Shown: positions 1-9,900, numbered from the stretch's first letter. The stretch is DNA of 64,000 nucleotides from a bacterium 210917-DFI.7.65 (GCA_020555865.1 JAJCJJ010000004.1:124001-188000), one strand, 5' to 3'. Numbers and translations are program-made. Notes: generated by a model from the sequence alone, not told the origin.

Positions 1-118
1 CGGATTGCTTGTCCATAAAAATATTTTCTTCCGGAATACAAAGCTCCCGCAGCGCGATATATTGCCTGTCCTCATTTTGATCTTTCGTACTGACCCTGAC
101 ATATCCGTAATTTCTCAA
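1..118 (-). CDS. Serine recombinase (resolvase/invertase), 5' fragment cut by window edge
   Basis: Reading leftwards from a TTG codon at 118, 39 codons stay open to the window edge. The product begins YGYVRVSTKDQ, the N-terminal signature of resolvase/invertase-type serine recombinases. The Ser in the VSTKDQ stretch is the expected nucleophile that forms the phosphoserine link to DNA. A strong ribosome site (GGAGGG) lies 6-7 bases upstream of the TTG, which supports this start. The rest of the gene lies outside the window, so it could be a small resolvase or a large serine integrase. It reads in the same direction as the his operon but is separated from it by a terminator. It suggests a mobile element or its remnant next to the core chromosome. 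Confidence 0.8.
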   Translation of the reverse strand, partial: MRNYGYVRVSTKDQNEDRQYIALRELCIPEENIFMDKQS

Positions 119-180
119 TCTGCTCCCTCCTATTTGTAGCAAAATCTCAATTTATATTTTCTCAAATCCTAACAGAATAT

Positions 181-214
181 AAAAAAAGCCAACTCATTTT
201 GAGTTGGCTTTTTT
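181..214 (-). terminator. Intrinsic terminator of the his operon
   Basis: A perfect 9-bp stem (GCCAACTCA/TGAGTTGGC) with a 3-base loop is flanked by A and T runs on both sides. It can stop transcription in either direction. It lies 57 bases past the hisE stop codon, so its main role is likely to end the his transcript. Confidence 0.9.
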
Positions 215-270
215 GTCGATGGATCATGAAAGTATTGTTTTAACGAGCTGCTGCTTCCTTATTCTGCCGC

Positions 271-594
271 TCAGGTATTGTGATCAGAAACATGAAATGT
301 TTTCAGATTTCCGATTTTCTCTGCGCGCGCATCCATTTCCTGACACACATCTGCCAGCGTGACGCCGCATTCATTCATCATTACCAGAAGATGATAGAAA
401 ATATCGTTAATCTCACCTACCAGTTCCGCTTTTTCGCCGTTTTTTGCAGCAATAATGGTTTCAGCACACTCTTCTCCCACTTTTTTCAGGATTTTATCCA
501 GGCCTTTCTCAAACAAATAGCAGGTATAAGAACCTGCCTGGGGCTGCGCGCGGCGCTGCACAATCACCGACTCCATTTGTTCAAACGAATTCAT
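271..594 (-). CDS. hisE: Phosphoribosyl-ATP pyrophosphatase HisE
   Basis: 107 residues, normal for free-standing HisE. It hydrolyses phosphoribosyl-ATP to phosphoribosyl-AMP, the second step of histidine synthesis. The helical MazG-like core with the acidic metal-binding cluster is visible (KKVGEECAETIIAAK, then GEINDIFYHLLVMM). It is the last gene of the his operon and is separate from hisI, whereas many bacteria fuse the two. A good ribosome site (AAGGAGG) precedes the ATG. The 33 bases upstream follow the stop of a small hydrophobic ORF that separates it from hisI. Confidence 0.95.
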   Translation of the reverse strand: MNSFEQMESVIVQRRAQPQAGSYTCYLFEKGLDKILKKVGEECAETIIAAKNGEKAELVGEINDIFYHLLVMMNECGVTLADVCQEMDARAEKIGNLKTFHVSDHNT

Positions 595-627
595 CCTTCT
601 TTTCCTCCTTACTTCCTCTGCGGTTCC

Positions 628-705
628 TCAGCGACAAAGTGTGATCACAACAGCCAATACTACCATTGCTGCAGCAGTGATCATCAACAGGAATACCAGT
701 GACAT
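628..705 (-). CDS. 25-residue hydrophobic peptide coupled to hisI
   Basis: An ATG at 705 overlaps the hisI stop codon in a TGATG arrangement and opens a 25-codon frame ending with TGA at 628. The product is a single hydrophobic segment (MSLVFLLMITAAAMV, then VLAVVITLCR) with no charge except a C-terminal Arg, so it would form one membrane helix. The stop/start overlap is typical of translational coupling, and the reading continues to just ahead of the hisE ribosome site. I recognise no family. It could be a real membrane micropeptide, or a spacer ORF that carries ribosomes from hisI towards hisE. Confidence 0.45.
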   Translation of the reverse strand: MSLVFLLMITAAAMVVLAVVITLCR

Positions 706-1040
706 CAACGTGCCTCTCCTTCTTCCCATAAAGTATGGAAAAAACAGGAGCGACGGCCGGTGTGGCAGGTAGGTCCATCCGGCCGGCAGACATAGAGCAG
801 CGTATCTGTATCACAATCGGCAAGCATTTTCACCACATGCAGAAAGTGCCCACTGCTCTCCCCCTTGTTCCACAGCTTCTGCCGGGAACGGGACCAGAAC
901 CATGCCGTTTTCGTCTGCAGTGTCCTTTCCACGGCCTCACGGTTGGTAAAGCCCAACATCAGCACCGCCCCGTCGCCGGCATCCTGAATAATCACCGGGA
1001 TCAGCTTTGATTTCTGAAACAGCAAATCCAAATCCAGCAT
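705..1040 (-). CDS. hisI: Phosphoribosyl-AMP cyclohydrolase HisI
   Basis: 111 residues, typical of a single-domain HisI. It opens the adenine ring of phosphoribosyl-AMP (third histidine step). The zinc-binding signature is present near the C-terminus (CRPDGPTCHTGRRSCFF), as is the WSRSRQKLWNKGESSGH motif. It starts 15 bases after the hisF stop codon and its own stop overlaps the ATG of a 25-codon ORF. No fused HisE domain follows, which matches the separate hisE gene downstream. Confidence 0.95.
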   Translation of the reverse strand: MLDLDLLFQKSKLIPVIIQDAGDGAVLMLGFTNREAVERTLQTKTAWFWSRSRQKLWNKGESSGHFLHVVKMLADCDTDTLLYVCRPDGPTCHTGRRSCFFHTLWEEGEAR

Positions 1041-1055
1041 TGCAGTCCCTCCTTC

Positions 1056-1814
1056 TCATAGCCGTACGGGAATGTTTCGGTTATGCAGATATTCTTTGAC
1101 CTGCCCCACGGTCAGTGCACCGAAATGGAACAGGGACGCAGCCAATGCCGCATCGGCATCCGTTTGCTCAAACACCTGAACAAAGTGCCCCAGTGTACCG
1201 CAACCACCGGAGGCAATGACGGGAATACGCACCGCTTCCGTTACGGCACGGAGCATGGGGAGGTCAAATCCCTCCTTTGTGCCGTCTGCATCCATACTGG
1301 TCAGCAGGATTTCGCCGGCTCCCAACTGCTCGGCCCGCACTACCCAGTCTATGAGATCCATCCCTGTGAAACGGCGGCCGCCTTCCACCACAATCTCATA
1401 CCGGCCGTCCGACCGCCGTTTGGCATCTGCCGCCAAAACGATGCACTGGCTGCCGAAACGCTCCGCCGCCCGGGTAATCAGCGTTGGATCATCCACCGCA
1501 GCGGAATTGACCGAAATTTTATCCGCCCCGGCACGCAACAGCAGCTGAAAATCCTCCACAGTGCGAATACCGCCGCCCACAGTCAGAGGAACAAACACCT
1601 GCTCCGCCGTGCGCGCTACTACATCGGCCACGGTTTTGCGCGCTTCATGAGTGGCGGTAATATCCAGAAAGACGATCTCATCAGCTCCGGCGTCACTGTA
1701 GTACTTGGCCAGCGCCACCGGATCGCCGGCATCGCGGATATTGGCAAAGTTCACGCCTTTGACCACACGCCCGTCTTTTACGTCCAGGCAGGGAATAATC
1801 CGTTTGGCTAACAT
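1056..1814 (-). CDS. hisF: Imidazole glycerol phosphate synthase cyclase subunit HisF
   Basis: 252 residues with the complete TIM-barrel layout of HisF. The N-terminal [20 protein letters not shown] motif and the VGGGIRT phosphate-binding loop are both visible. It closes the imidazole ring, using ammonia from its glutaminase partner HisH, to give imidazole glycerol phosphate and AICAR. The start overlaps the hisA stop codon by 7 bases, implying coupled translation. HisH and HisA are encoded immediately upstream in the same operon. Confidence 0.97.
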   Translation of the reverse strand: MLAKRIIPCLDVKDGRVVKGVNFANIRDAGDPVALAKYYSDAGADEIVFLDITATHEARKTVADVVARTAEQVFVPLTVGGGIRTVEDFQLLLRAGADKISVNSAAVDDPTLITRAAERFGSQCIVLAADAKRRSDGRYEIVVEGGRRFTGMDLIDWVVRAEQLGAGEILLTSMDADGTKEGFDLPMLRAVTEAVRIPVIASGGCGTLGHFVQVFEQTDADAALAASLFHFGALTVGQVKEYLHNRNIPVRL

Positions 1815-2530
1815 TGCACACCCGCCTCCTCAATGGCCAGAGCCAGATCAATGGTCCCGGCATAATACGCTTTACCGATAATAGCGCCGTACAGCCCCAT
1901 ATCCCGCAGAGTTCGGATGTCCTCGTTACAGGATACGCCACCGCTGGCAATGATGCAGCAGGACACACGTTGCTGCAGTTTCGCAAGCCACTCCACCGAA
2001 GGACCTGAAAGCATGCCATCGGTGGAAATATCTGTAAAGATCAGCGTTTCCACACCCAGATCCTCCATTTGCCGCGCAAAATCCAGGCAGTCGCACCGTG
2101 AGTCCTGCTCCCAGCCGGACACGCGGACAGTACCTTCCAGCGCGTCGATACCCACGGCAATGCGTGTCCCATACTCCCGCACAGCTGCAGCCACAAAAGA
2201 CGGGTCAGACACCGCCGCAGAGCCAATGCACAAGCGCTGTACGCCGCTGTCGGCAGCGGCACGCAGATCTTCCATAGTGCGCAGCCCGCCGCCCAATTCA
2301 ATCTTCAAGCCACTCTCCCGGGCCACTGCAGCCACGATGGGCGCATTGACGCGCACGCCGCTGCGGGCGCCATCCAGATCCACCATATGAATCCACTGCG
2401 CTCCGGCAGCACGGAACGCCAGCGCTGTGGTCACCGGATCAGCGGCCACCTGGTGCACGGTGTCAAAATTACCTTTCTGTAAACGGACGCACTGCCGGTT
2501 TTTCAAGTCGATGGCCGGTTCAATAATCAT
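1808..2530 (-). CDS. hisA: ProFAR isomerase HisA
   Basis: 240 residues; a TIM-barrel paralogue of HisF. It isomerises the aminoaldose ProFAR to the ketose PRFAR. The [12 protein letters not shown] motif at the start, the internal LGGGLRT loop and IASGGV near the C-terminus match the family. Its ATG overlaps the hisH stop by 4 bases (ATGA), and its own stop overlaps hisF. The order hisH-hisA-hisF-hisI is the classic compact histidine arrangement. Confidence 0.97.
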   Translation of the reverse strand: MIIEPAIDLKNRQCVRLQKGNFDTVHQVAADPVTTALAFRAAGAQWIHMVDLDGARSGVRVNAPIVAAVARESGLKIELGGGLRTMEDLRAAADSGVQRLCIGSAAVSDPSFVAAAVREYGTRIAVGIDALEGTVRVSGWEQDSRCDCLDFARQMEDLGVETLIFTDISTDGMLSGPSVEWLAKLQQRVSCCIIASGGVSCNEDIRTLRDMGLYGAIIGKAYYAGTIDLALAIEEAGVQC

Positions 2531-3135
2531 CCCTGGAGCCTCACAAAATTCTTTAGGATTTCCAATCCCACATCGCCGCTTTTTTCGGGATGGAACTGGG
2601 TGCCGTATACATTGCCGCGGCCTACCGCTGCGCTAACAGGGCCGCCGTAGTCCGTCACCGCATACACATCGCGTTCCAGTTCCACCATAGCGCAATAGGT
2701 ATGGACAAAATAGACATACGCCCCCTCATCCACTCCGGCAAAAAGCGGCGTGGGCGTTTTGAAGTGCAGAGTGTTCCAACCGATATGGGGCAGCTTCAAG
2801 TTCGTTTTGATCTTATCTACCGTACCAGGCACGAGATGAAGCCCCCGGCAGGGACGCACCTCGGTACTGCTGGTCATCAGCAGCTGCATACCGAGACAAA
2901 TACCGAGGATGGGCTTATGTTCCGCCTGACGGCGCAAAACCGCGGGCAGCCCGCGCTGCTGCAGCTCTGACCAGGCATCGGGAAACGCGCCCACACCGGG
3001 CAGGACAATGCCGTCAGCCCCCTCGAGCACCGCTTCCTCCGCCGTAATCCGCGTTGGCGCGCCGATGTATTCCAGCGCGTGGCAGATGCTGGATAGATTG
3101 CCCACATTGTAATCCACAATCGCAGTGTATCCCAT
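2527..3135 (-). CDS. hisH: Imidazole glycerol phosphate synthase glutaminase subunit HisH
   Basis: 202 residues from the ATG at 3135; a GTG one codon earlier is a possible alternative. It is a class I glutamine amidotransferase that releases ammonia for HisF. The nucleophile motif LGICLGMQL (Cys) and the C-terminal GTQFHPEKS (His, Glu) give the full catalytic triad. The ATG overlaps the hisB stop (TGATG), and GGGAG upstream can serve as the ribosome site. Confidence 0.96.
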   Translation of the reverse strand: MGYTAIVDYNVGNLSSICHALEYIGAPTRITAEEAVLEGADGIVLPGVGAFPDAWSELQQRGLPAVLRRQAEHKPILGICLGMQLLMTSSTEVRPCRGLHLVPGTVDKIKTNLKLPHIGWNTLHFKTPTPLFAGVDEGAYVYFVHTYCAMVELERDVYAVTDYGGPVSAAVGRGNVYGTQFHPEKSGDVGLEILKNFVRLQG

Positions 3136-3713
3136 CACAGCACTCCCTTTGTGGAGGTGACAGCTCCGCCTTCCACACGCTTTGCGTCCTTGAGCGCCAG
3201 CCCCAACGCCTTGAACAACCCCTCAGTGATGTGGTGAGCATTGGCGCCATAAAAGGCTTTCATATGCAGCGTCAGCGCTGCATGCATGGCAAACGCACGC
3301 ATAAACTCCACCGTCAGGCAGGTATCGTATTCTCCGCAGCGCTCCTGGGGCATCGGCGCATCAAAGACCAGATAGGGGCGGCCGGACACATCCAGCGCCG
3401 CAAAGAGCAGCGCTTCATCCATGGGAACATAAGCGCTGGCAAAGCGGCGGATCCCTGTTTTTTCACCAAACGCGCCTCGCAGCGCCTCACCGAGCACAAT
3501 GCCCACATCCTCCACCGTGTGGTGACCGTCCACCTGCAAATCGCCCTTGGCCTGTACCGTCAGGCCAAGGCCGCCATAAAAGGCAAAGGCATGGAGCATA
3601 TGATCGAAAAAGCCGATTCCGGTATCCAGCGCGATTTCGCCGCCATCCAGTTGCAGCTCCACCAATATATCCGTTTCTTTTGTTTTTCGCTCAACTTTTG
3701 CAGCCCGTTCCAT
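3135..3713 (-). CDS. hisB: Imidazoleglycerol-phosphate dehydratase HisB
   Basis: 192 residues, the usual size of a monofunctional HisB without the phosphatase domain found in enterobacteria. It dehydrates imidazole glycerol phosphate to imidazole acetol phosphate using manganese. The metal-binding motifs FFDHMLHAF and DGHHTVEDVGI, and near the C-terminus YGANAHHITEGLFKA, are intact. The separate histidinol-phosphate phosphatase that this enzyme type requires is not encoded in the window. The transaminase hisC is also missing from its usual place between hisD and hisB. Confidence 0.97.
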   Translation of the reverse strand: MERAAKVERKTKETDILVELQLDGGEIALDTGIGFFDHMLHAFAFYGGLGLTVQAKGDLQVDGHHTVEDVGIVLGEALRGAFGEKTGIRRFASAYVPMDEALLFAALDVSGRPYLVFDAPMPQERCGEYDTCLTVEFMRAFAMHAALTLHMKAFYGANAHHITEGLFKALGLALKDAKRVEGGAVTSTKGVL

Positions 3714-3733
3714 AATATTCTCCCCCTTTTCCC

Positions 3734-5020
3734 TCAGTCCGTTTCATCTTCAAAACGCACTTCAATGGAATTTGCGTGGGCAGTCAGCGATTCCGCATTG
3801 GCAAATGCTGCGATCTGTTTCCACTGCTGCTGCAGATTTTCTCTGGAATATTCCAGCACACTCATGGTTTTGAGGAAACTGTCCACCGACAAAGGAGAGA
3901 AAAACCGAGCCGTACCGGATGTAGGCAGAACGTGGTTCGGCCCTGCCAGGTAATCCCCCAAAGGCTCCGGCGCGTTTTCTCCCAGAAATACCGCTCCTGC
4001 GTTCAAAATCAGCGGCAGCAGCGCCCTCGGCTCTTTGGTACAGATTTCCAGATGTTCCGGCGCAATTTCGTTGGCCAACGCGGCACAGGCGCTCAAATCG
4101 GGACAGACAATAGCTGCGCCGAAATCCGTCAGCGACTGCTCGATGATCGCCCGGCGGCTAAGATACGCGCTCTGGCGAAGGATCTCTTCATCGACCTTCC
4201 GTGCCAGCGTTTCACTGGTGGTCAGCAGCACTGCAGAAGCCAGCACATCGTGTTCCGCCTGGCTAAGCAAGTCGGCGGCAATGTATTTTGGATTGGCCGA
4301 TTCATCCGCAATCACCAACACTTCAGAGGGACCAGCCACCATATCGATATCAATCGTACCATACACCAACCGTTTTGCGGCAGCCACATAAGCATTGCCC
4401 GGTCCGCAGATTTTATCTACCTTTGGAATAAAACCCGCACCATAAGTCAGCGCAGCAACAGCCTGGATACCGCCCACGCCGATCACCCGATCCACCCCGG
4501 CAATTTTTGCTGCTGCCAACACCGCCTGATTCAGGTTCTCCGTGGGCGGCGTAACCATCACAATCTCCTGTACGCCGGCCACTTTAGCAGGCACTGCGTT
4601 CATCAATACCGAGGATGGATAGGCCGCCGTGCCGCCGGGCACATAGATGCCCACCCGCGTCAGGCCCCGCACGATGCGCCCCACCGTGCCACCGGCGGGA
4701 TTGTGCCATTCCATGGTTCTCGGAAGCAGCTTTGCATTGTAGTCCCGAATATTTTCCGCCGCTGTTTCCATAGCTTCGATCAGCTCTTGAGGGCAGGCAG
4801 CATAGGCCGCTTCCACTTCCTCTTTTGTAATCTCCCTCGGCGCAGCTTTGTCGAATTGCATGGAGTAACGCTCCACAGCTTTATAACCGCTCTCCCACAC
4901 ATCTTTGAGCACCGCTGCAGCGGTGGCGTTGATGCCCTCGCCGGTCTCGGCTGCCCGTGCCCGCATGTCGGCAATTTGTCTGCGCTCGGCTTCGCCGTCG
5001 GCCTGAATAATTTTAAGCAT
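3734..5020 (-). CDS. hisD: Histidinol dehydrogenase HisD
   Basis: 428 residues, full length. It oxidises histidinol to histidine in two NAD-dependent steps, the end of the pathway. The conserved VPGGTAAYPSSVLMNAVPAKVAGV block, the DMVAGPSEVLVIAD stretch and the zinc-binding SQAEHD motif are present. The ATG lies inside the hisG stop region (8-base overlap), showing coupled translation. It ends 20 bases before hisB, with no hisC between them. Confidence 0.97.
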   Translation of the reverse strand: MLKIIQADGEAERRQIADMRARAAETGEGINATAAAVLKDVWESGYKAVERYSMQFDKAAPREITKEEVEAAYAACPQELIEAMETAAENIRDYNAKLLPRTMEWHNPAGGTVGRIVRGLTRVGIYVPGGTAAYPSSVLMNAVPAKVAGVQEIVMVTPPTENLNQAVLAAAKIAGVDRVIGVGGIQAVAALTYGAGFIPKVDKICGPGNAYVAAAKRLVYGTIDIDMVAGPSEVLVIADESANPKYIAADLLSQAEHDVLASAVLLTTSETLARKVDEEILRQSAYLSRRAIIEQSLTDFGAAIVCPDLSACAALANEIAPEHLEICTKEPRALLPLILNAGAVFLGENAPEPLGDYLAGPNHVLPTSGTARFFSPLSVDSFLKTMSVLEYSRENLQQQWKQIAAFANAESLTAHANSIEVRFEDETD

Positions 5021-5651
5021 GGCGTTCCAGCTCCTTTTCCAATCGTTCCAGAAATTCGTTGATCTCTTTTTGATATAGCTTCATGCTGGCAGTGTTGACG
5101 ATCAAGCGAGCACTGATGGGCGCCACATCCTCGATCACTTCCAGCCCGTTGACTTTCAGCGTCGCACCGGTTTCCACAATATCCACAATAGCGTCGGCAA
5201 GGCCCACGATGGGAGCCAGTTCCACAGATCCCTCGATTTTGATAATATTGACATCCATGCCTTTCTTATCGAAAAATGCCCGGGTCACATTGGGGTATTT
5301 ACTGGCAATCATTCTTGTATGGTAGCCACTGTAAAGGTCTGTCCCTTTCGGGGCAGCCAAAGCAAATTTACACCGTCCGAATCCAAGATCCAACACTTCA
5401 TAGAAGGAGTGCCCCTTTTCCAGGATGGTATCCTTGCCCACAATGCCCAAATCACATACGCCATGTTCCACATAAGTGATCACATCAGGTGCTTTAGCGA
5501 GGAACGCATCCATGGGATAGTCGGGCAGCGGGTGAATCAGCCGGCGACCCGGATCACGAATCGGTGCACAGTCAATACCGCTCTTTTCAAACAGCTCTAC
5601 CGATTTGTCCTGGAGCCGCCCTTTTGTCAGGGCAATCTGCAAACGATGCAT
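5013..5651 (-). CDS. hisG: ATP phosphoribosyltransferase, short form HisG
   Basis: 212 residues from the ATG at 5651, where the product begins MHRLQIALTKGRLQ. Longer upstream reading adds non-conserved sequence and would overlap hisZ. A GGGGAAGG ribosome site precedes this ATG. It catalyses the committed step, joining ATP and PRPP. It lacks the C-terminal regulatory domain of long HisG, so it should need HisZ, encoded 13 bases upstream. The phosphate-binding ADAIVDIVETGATLK motif is visible. Confidence 0.95.
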   Translation of the reverse strand: MHRLQIALTKGRLQDKSVELFEKSGIDCAPIRDPGRRLIHPLPDYPMDAFLAKAPDVITYVEHGVCDLGIVGKDTILEKGHSFYEVLDLGFGRCKFALAAPKGTDLYSGYHTRMIASKYPNVTRAFFDKKGMDVNIIKIEGSVELAPIVGLADAIVDIVETGATLKVNGLEVIEDVAPISARLIVNTASMKLYQKEINEFLERLEKELERHA

Positions 5652-5664
5652 AATCCTTCCCCTT

Positions 5665-6843
5665 TCAGACGGATTCTTCCCGCACGCCGGAAGCGGTAAG
5701 CACAACCAGTGTGGGAATCCCTTTTTGATGCGCCAAACGGCGGCTCTCTTCCTCGTTTTCGCAGCAGGAAAGCTCAATCTCTCCCGCCCCGGCAGAGCAT
5801 TGCAGCTTCATGGCCGCCCCAAGACATCCGGCCTCATAATGCACCAGTTTGTGCGCTGTTTTCACTTCCTGCACGGGCAGCGCGCCGGCCACACCAGCCA
5901 CATCCACAGCAAACCCCGTAGCCGGTGCGCTGCGGCCAAACTTGCCCATCAGCGCATCGTACCGCCCGCCGGTGACCACCACATGGCCGCTTCCCTCCAC
6001 ATAACCGCAGAAGACCATCCCAGTATAATAATCAAGCTGATGCACCAGCCCCAGGTCGAACCCCACATAGGCTCCCCATCCAGCGGCGCACAGGGCATCA
6101 TAGATAGCAGAAAGCTCATCCAGTGCCTGCAGGGCCGCGGGGTTGTCCGTCAGGCTACGGGCTTCGGCAAGTACCTCCGCCCCGCCAAACAAGCGGGACA
6201 GGCGGCGCAGCGCCTGATAAGACGGTTTATCGGAATATTGCTCCCGCAGGAGATCGTCCAACGCAGCAAAACTCTTTTGCTCAATCAGCGCACGGATCTC
6301 TTCCACCTGTATTTCATCCGCCTCCAACTCTCCAGCCAGCGCCCGGAAAAAGGCGGCATGCCCCAATTCAATACGGTAGTTCTGCAACTGACAGCTTTGC
6401 AGCGCTTCCAGCGCCACGGCAACCGCCTCGGCATCTGCCCGCGTCCCGTCAGCGCCAATCAGCTCAACGCCGCACTGGTCCACTTCGCTCATATGTCCGG
6501 CGTTGACCGTAGCGGCGCGGAAAATGGTTTCATCGTAATACAGACGCTGGGGCAGCGGCTCATGCTGCAAATGCGTTGCCGTCACCCGGGCAATGGGCAG
6601 TGTGCAGTCTGGCCGCAGCACCAGAATACGACCGCTGCGATCGATCATTTTCAGCGTTCCCTCCTCCGGCACAGAGCGGCCAGCCTTGGAAAACACATTA
6701 TAGTACTCCACCACAGGCGTAGCAATTTCACTATAGCCGCAGCGCTGAAACACGGCGGTCAACTCCTGCCGTACAGTTCGGTACAGCTGGCACTCACCGT
6801 AAAGCAAATCCCGGGTGCCTTCGGGCGTATTCATCATAGCCAT
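5665..6843 (-). CDS. hisZ: ATP phosphoribosyltransferase regulatory subunit HisZ
   Basis: 392 residues; a catalytically inactive relative of histidyl-tRNA synthetase. The N-terminal TPEGTRDLLYGE, the motif-2-like region and the later YYTGMVFCGYV segment (class II synthetase fold) are recognisable. It forms the octameric ATP-PRT complex with short HisG and provides histidine feedback inhibition. It is the first gene of the his operon. AGGAGA precedes the ATG with 9-base spacing. Confidence 0.93.
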   Translation of the reverse strand: MAMMNTPEGTRDLLYGECQLYRTVRQELTAVFQRCGYSEIATPVVEYYNVFSKAGRSVPEEGTLKMIDRSGRILVLRPDCTLPIARVTATHLQHEPLPQRLYYDETIFRAATVNAGHMSEVDQCGVELIGADGTRADAEAVAVALEALQSCQLQNYRIELGHAAFFRALAGELEADEIQVEEIRALIEQKSFAALDDLLREQYSDKPSYQALRRLSRLFGGAEVLAEARSLTDNPAALQALDELSAIYDALCAAGWGAYVGFDLGLVHQLDYYTGMVFCGYVEGSGHVVVTGGRYDALMGKFGRSAPATGFAVDVAGVAGALPVQEVKTAHKLVHYEAGCLGAAMKLQCSAGAGEIELSCCENEEESRRLAHQKGIPTLVVLTASGVREESV

Positions 6844-6889
6844 GGAAAACGTCTCCTTTTCACAGCGGAAGTTTCCTATACTTTAATTC

Positions 6890-6925
6890 GCTAATATATT
6901 AGCACAATAAACCTTCTCCTGTCAA
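6890..6925 (-). promoter_or_regulatory. his operon promoter with palindromic operator over the -10
   Basis: On the minus strand TTGACA (6920-6925) is followed after 18 bases by TAATAT (6896-6901). The -10 lies inside a perfect 14-bp palindrome, GCTAATATATTAGC (6890-6903). A repressor bound there would block RNA polymerase, so this is a good candidate operator for histidine-responsive control. The regulator is not in the window. No terminator is visible between the polC stop and this promoter, so some read-through from polC is possible. Confidence 0.65.
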
Positions 6926-6960
6926 GCGCCCAGTTCTCTTTCTCGGCATTCGATTACACA

Positions 6961-9900
6961 TCAGCCAAACAGGGAAATCTGGCTGGTATCCGGCATTCCG
7001 GCAAAGCTGCCTAAAGCGCGCAGGGTATCAATGTGGGTTTTTGAGAGCTTGTTGCAGCACAAAGAGAATTCCTCCACCGAAATGAAATGCTTGCCTGCGC
7101 GCTGCTCCACCGTGGCCAGTGCCGCGGATTCGCCCAAACCGCTGACCGCTACAAAGGGCGGAATCAAACCGTTTTCACTGATGACAAAATGCGTGGCATC
7201 CGACTCGTAAATATTAATCGGATCGAAATGATAGCCGCGCAGATAGAATTCATAGCACACCTCCAGCGTAGTGGCAAGGCTCTGTTCCACCGCGGTGGCT
7301 TCTTTGTTGTTCATGATCTCCAGCATTTTCTGCTTGACCGCTTCCTGGCCGGCACAGCAGTATTCAGCATCGAAGGCTTTGGCACGAATCGAGAAAAAGG
7401 CCGCATAAAATGCCAGAGGTTTATGTACCTTGAACCAAGCAATGCGGAATGCCATCATCACATAAGCCACAGCATGGGCTTTCGGGAACAGATAGCCAAT
7501 CTTGGCCAGGGACTCGATATACCAAGCAGGTACATTATGCTCCTGCATAGCTTCCACCCAGCCTTCCTGGAAACCGCCCTTTTTCACTTTTCCCTTACGC
7601 ACAGCCTCCATGATTTTGAATGACATTTTGGCATCCATTCCCAAGGAAATAAGATAAATCATAATGTCGTCACGGCAGCCCACTGTCTCTGCAACGCTGG
7701 CCGTACCGCCCACAATCAGATCCCGGGCGTTGCCCAGCCACACGTCCGTACCGTGGGAAAAACCGGACAGGCGCACCAGGGTATTAAAATCTGTAGGCTG
7801 CGTGTCCTCCAGCATCTGCCGGGTAAAGCGGGTATTGAATTCCGGGATCGCCACAGCACCGGTGGGACCCAAAATCGGGTCGTTTTCATAGCCCAGCACC
7901 GCAGACGAAGTGAAAATGCTCATAGTGTCTGCATCGTCCAGCGGAATGGCCCGAGCATTAACACCGGTCAGATCCTCCAACATGCGGACAATGGTGGGAT
8001 CATCGTGCCCCAGCATATCCAGCTTGAGAAGATTATCTTCCATACAGTGGTATTCAAAATGGGTAGTAACCGTGTCGCTGTCAGCAGCATCGGCCGGATG
8101 CTGAACCGGGCAGAAATCTTCGATTTCCATATCGTCCGGCACAACCACCAGTCCACCGGGATGCTGCCCTGTGGTGCGGCGCACGCCCACAATTCCCTGC
8201 GTCAGACGGTTTTCCTCTGCCCTGCCCGCCGTAAGGCTGCGCTCTTCCAGGAATTTGCGTACATAGCCGTAGGCTGTCTTGTCGGCCAGCGTACCAATAG
8301 TTCCGGCGCGAAACACCTGGGTTTCGCCGAACATCTCGATGGCATGACGGTGCGCTTTGGCCTGGTACTCTCCAGAAAAATTCAGATCGATGTCCGGCAC
8401 TTTGTCGCCGCCAAACCCCAGGAACGTTTCAAATGGAATATAAAAGCCATCTTTCACATAAGGCGTTCCACACTCCGGGCACATTTGATCCGGCATATCG
8501 GCGCCACAGCCATAAGAACCATCCAGAATAAACTCGCTATGCTTACATTTGGGGCAGCGGTAATGAGGCGGCAGCGAGTTAACTTCCGTAATCCCGGACA
8601 TATACGCCACCAGCGACGATCCAACCGAACCACGGGAGCCCACCAGATAACCATTTTCCAGCGAACGCTGTACCAGCTTCTGTGCTGACATATAAATCAC
8701 GTCATAGCCGCGTCCCAGAATGGAATTCATTTCTGTATCCAAACGATCCTGAACGATCTGCGGCAACTGCTCGCCATACAGTTCATGGGCCTTGCCCCAC
8801 ACCAGATTGTAAAGATCCTCCCTGGAGTTTTCCAGTCTCGGCGGAAACAGCTGCCCTTTTGGCAGCAGCTGAATATCCTCCACCATATCGGCGATCCGGT
8901 TTGGATTGGTAACCACCACTTCCATAGCCTTCTCCGATCCCAGGTAAGCGCATTCCTGCAGCATTTCCTCCGTAGTTTTGAAATAGATCGGCAGTTCCGA
9001 ATCAGCGTCGTCAAATTTCTTGCTGGCCAAAAGAATATGGCGGTAAATTTCATCTTCAGGATTCAAAAAATGCACATCCCCTGTGGCTACCACGGGCTTG
9101 CCCAATTCTTCCCCCAGACGGACAATAACACGGTTAAAGTCCTGCAGGTCCTTCACGGAGCGCACTTTCCCCTGACGCAGCATAAACATGTTGTTGCAGA
9201 TCGGCTGGATCTCCAGATAATCATAAAAAGAAGCGATGCGCTTGAGTTCGTCCCAGCCTTTATGCTCGATCACCGCCTGAAACAGTTCGCCCGCTTCGCA
9301 GGCGGCGCCAATGATCAAACCTTCGCGCCATTTCACCAACTCTGTTTTGGGAATAATTGGCTGCCGCTTGAAATATTTGAGATTCGACAGGGAAATCAGC
9401 TTGTACATATTGTGCATGCCCAGCTTGTTCTTGGCCAAAATGATCATATGCCGGGGCCGGCGGTTGGCCTTGCCCAGCGGGCGGAGTTTGAGCATTTCCT
9501 CGTTGATTTCCTGGATTCTGGAAATCCCACGCGCACGGAGCATATCAAAAAAGGGCGCCAGCATATAGCCCACCGTCGCACCGTCATCGCTGGCGCGATG
9601 ATGGTTGAAAGCGGGCAATTTCAGCCGTTCGGCCACCACATCCAGCTTAAAATGCGTCAGCTCCGGCAGCAGATTTTGAGCCAGGATCAGTGAATCGATG
9701 TATGTCGGATCAAAAGGCAGACCTTCTTTGCGGCAGTTCTCCCGGATAAAACCGATATCAAACTCAGCATTGTGCGCTGCTAAAGGACGGCCGCCCACAA
9801 ACTTCAAAAAACGTTCCAGCGCTTCTCTGGGCTGCGGCGCCCCTTTGAGCATTTCATCGGTAATACCTGTTAACCCGATAATCTCCGGCGTCAAACGGCG

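Noticed and set aside
581..823. 80-codon frame overlapping hisI
   Set aside because: Out of frame with hisI and lacking hydrophobic or conserved pattern; the coupled 25-codon frame is the better candidate.
5605..6894. 429-codon plus-strand frame opposite hisZ
   Set aside because: Antisense shadow rich in His, Gln and Arg without any motif; hisZ on the other strand is certain.
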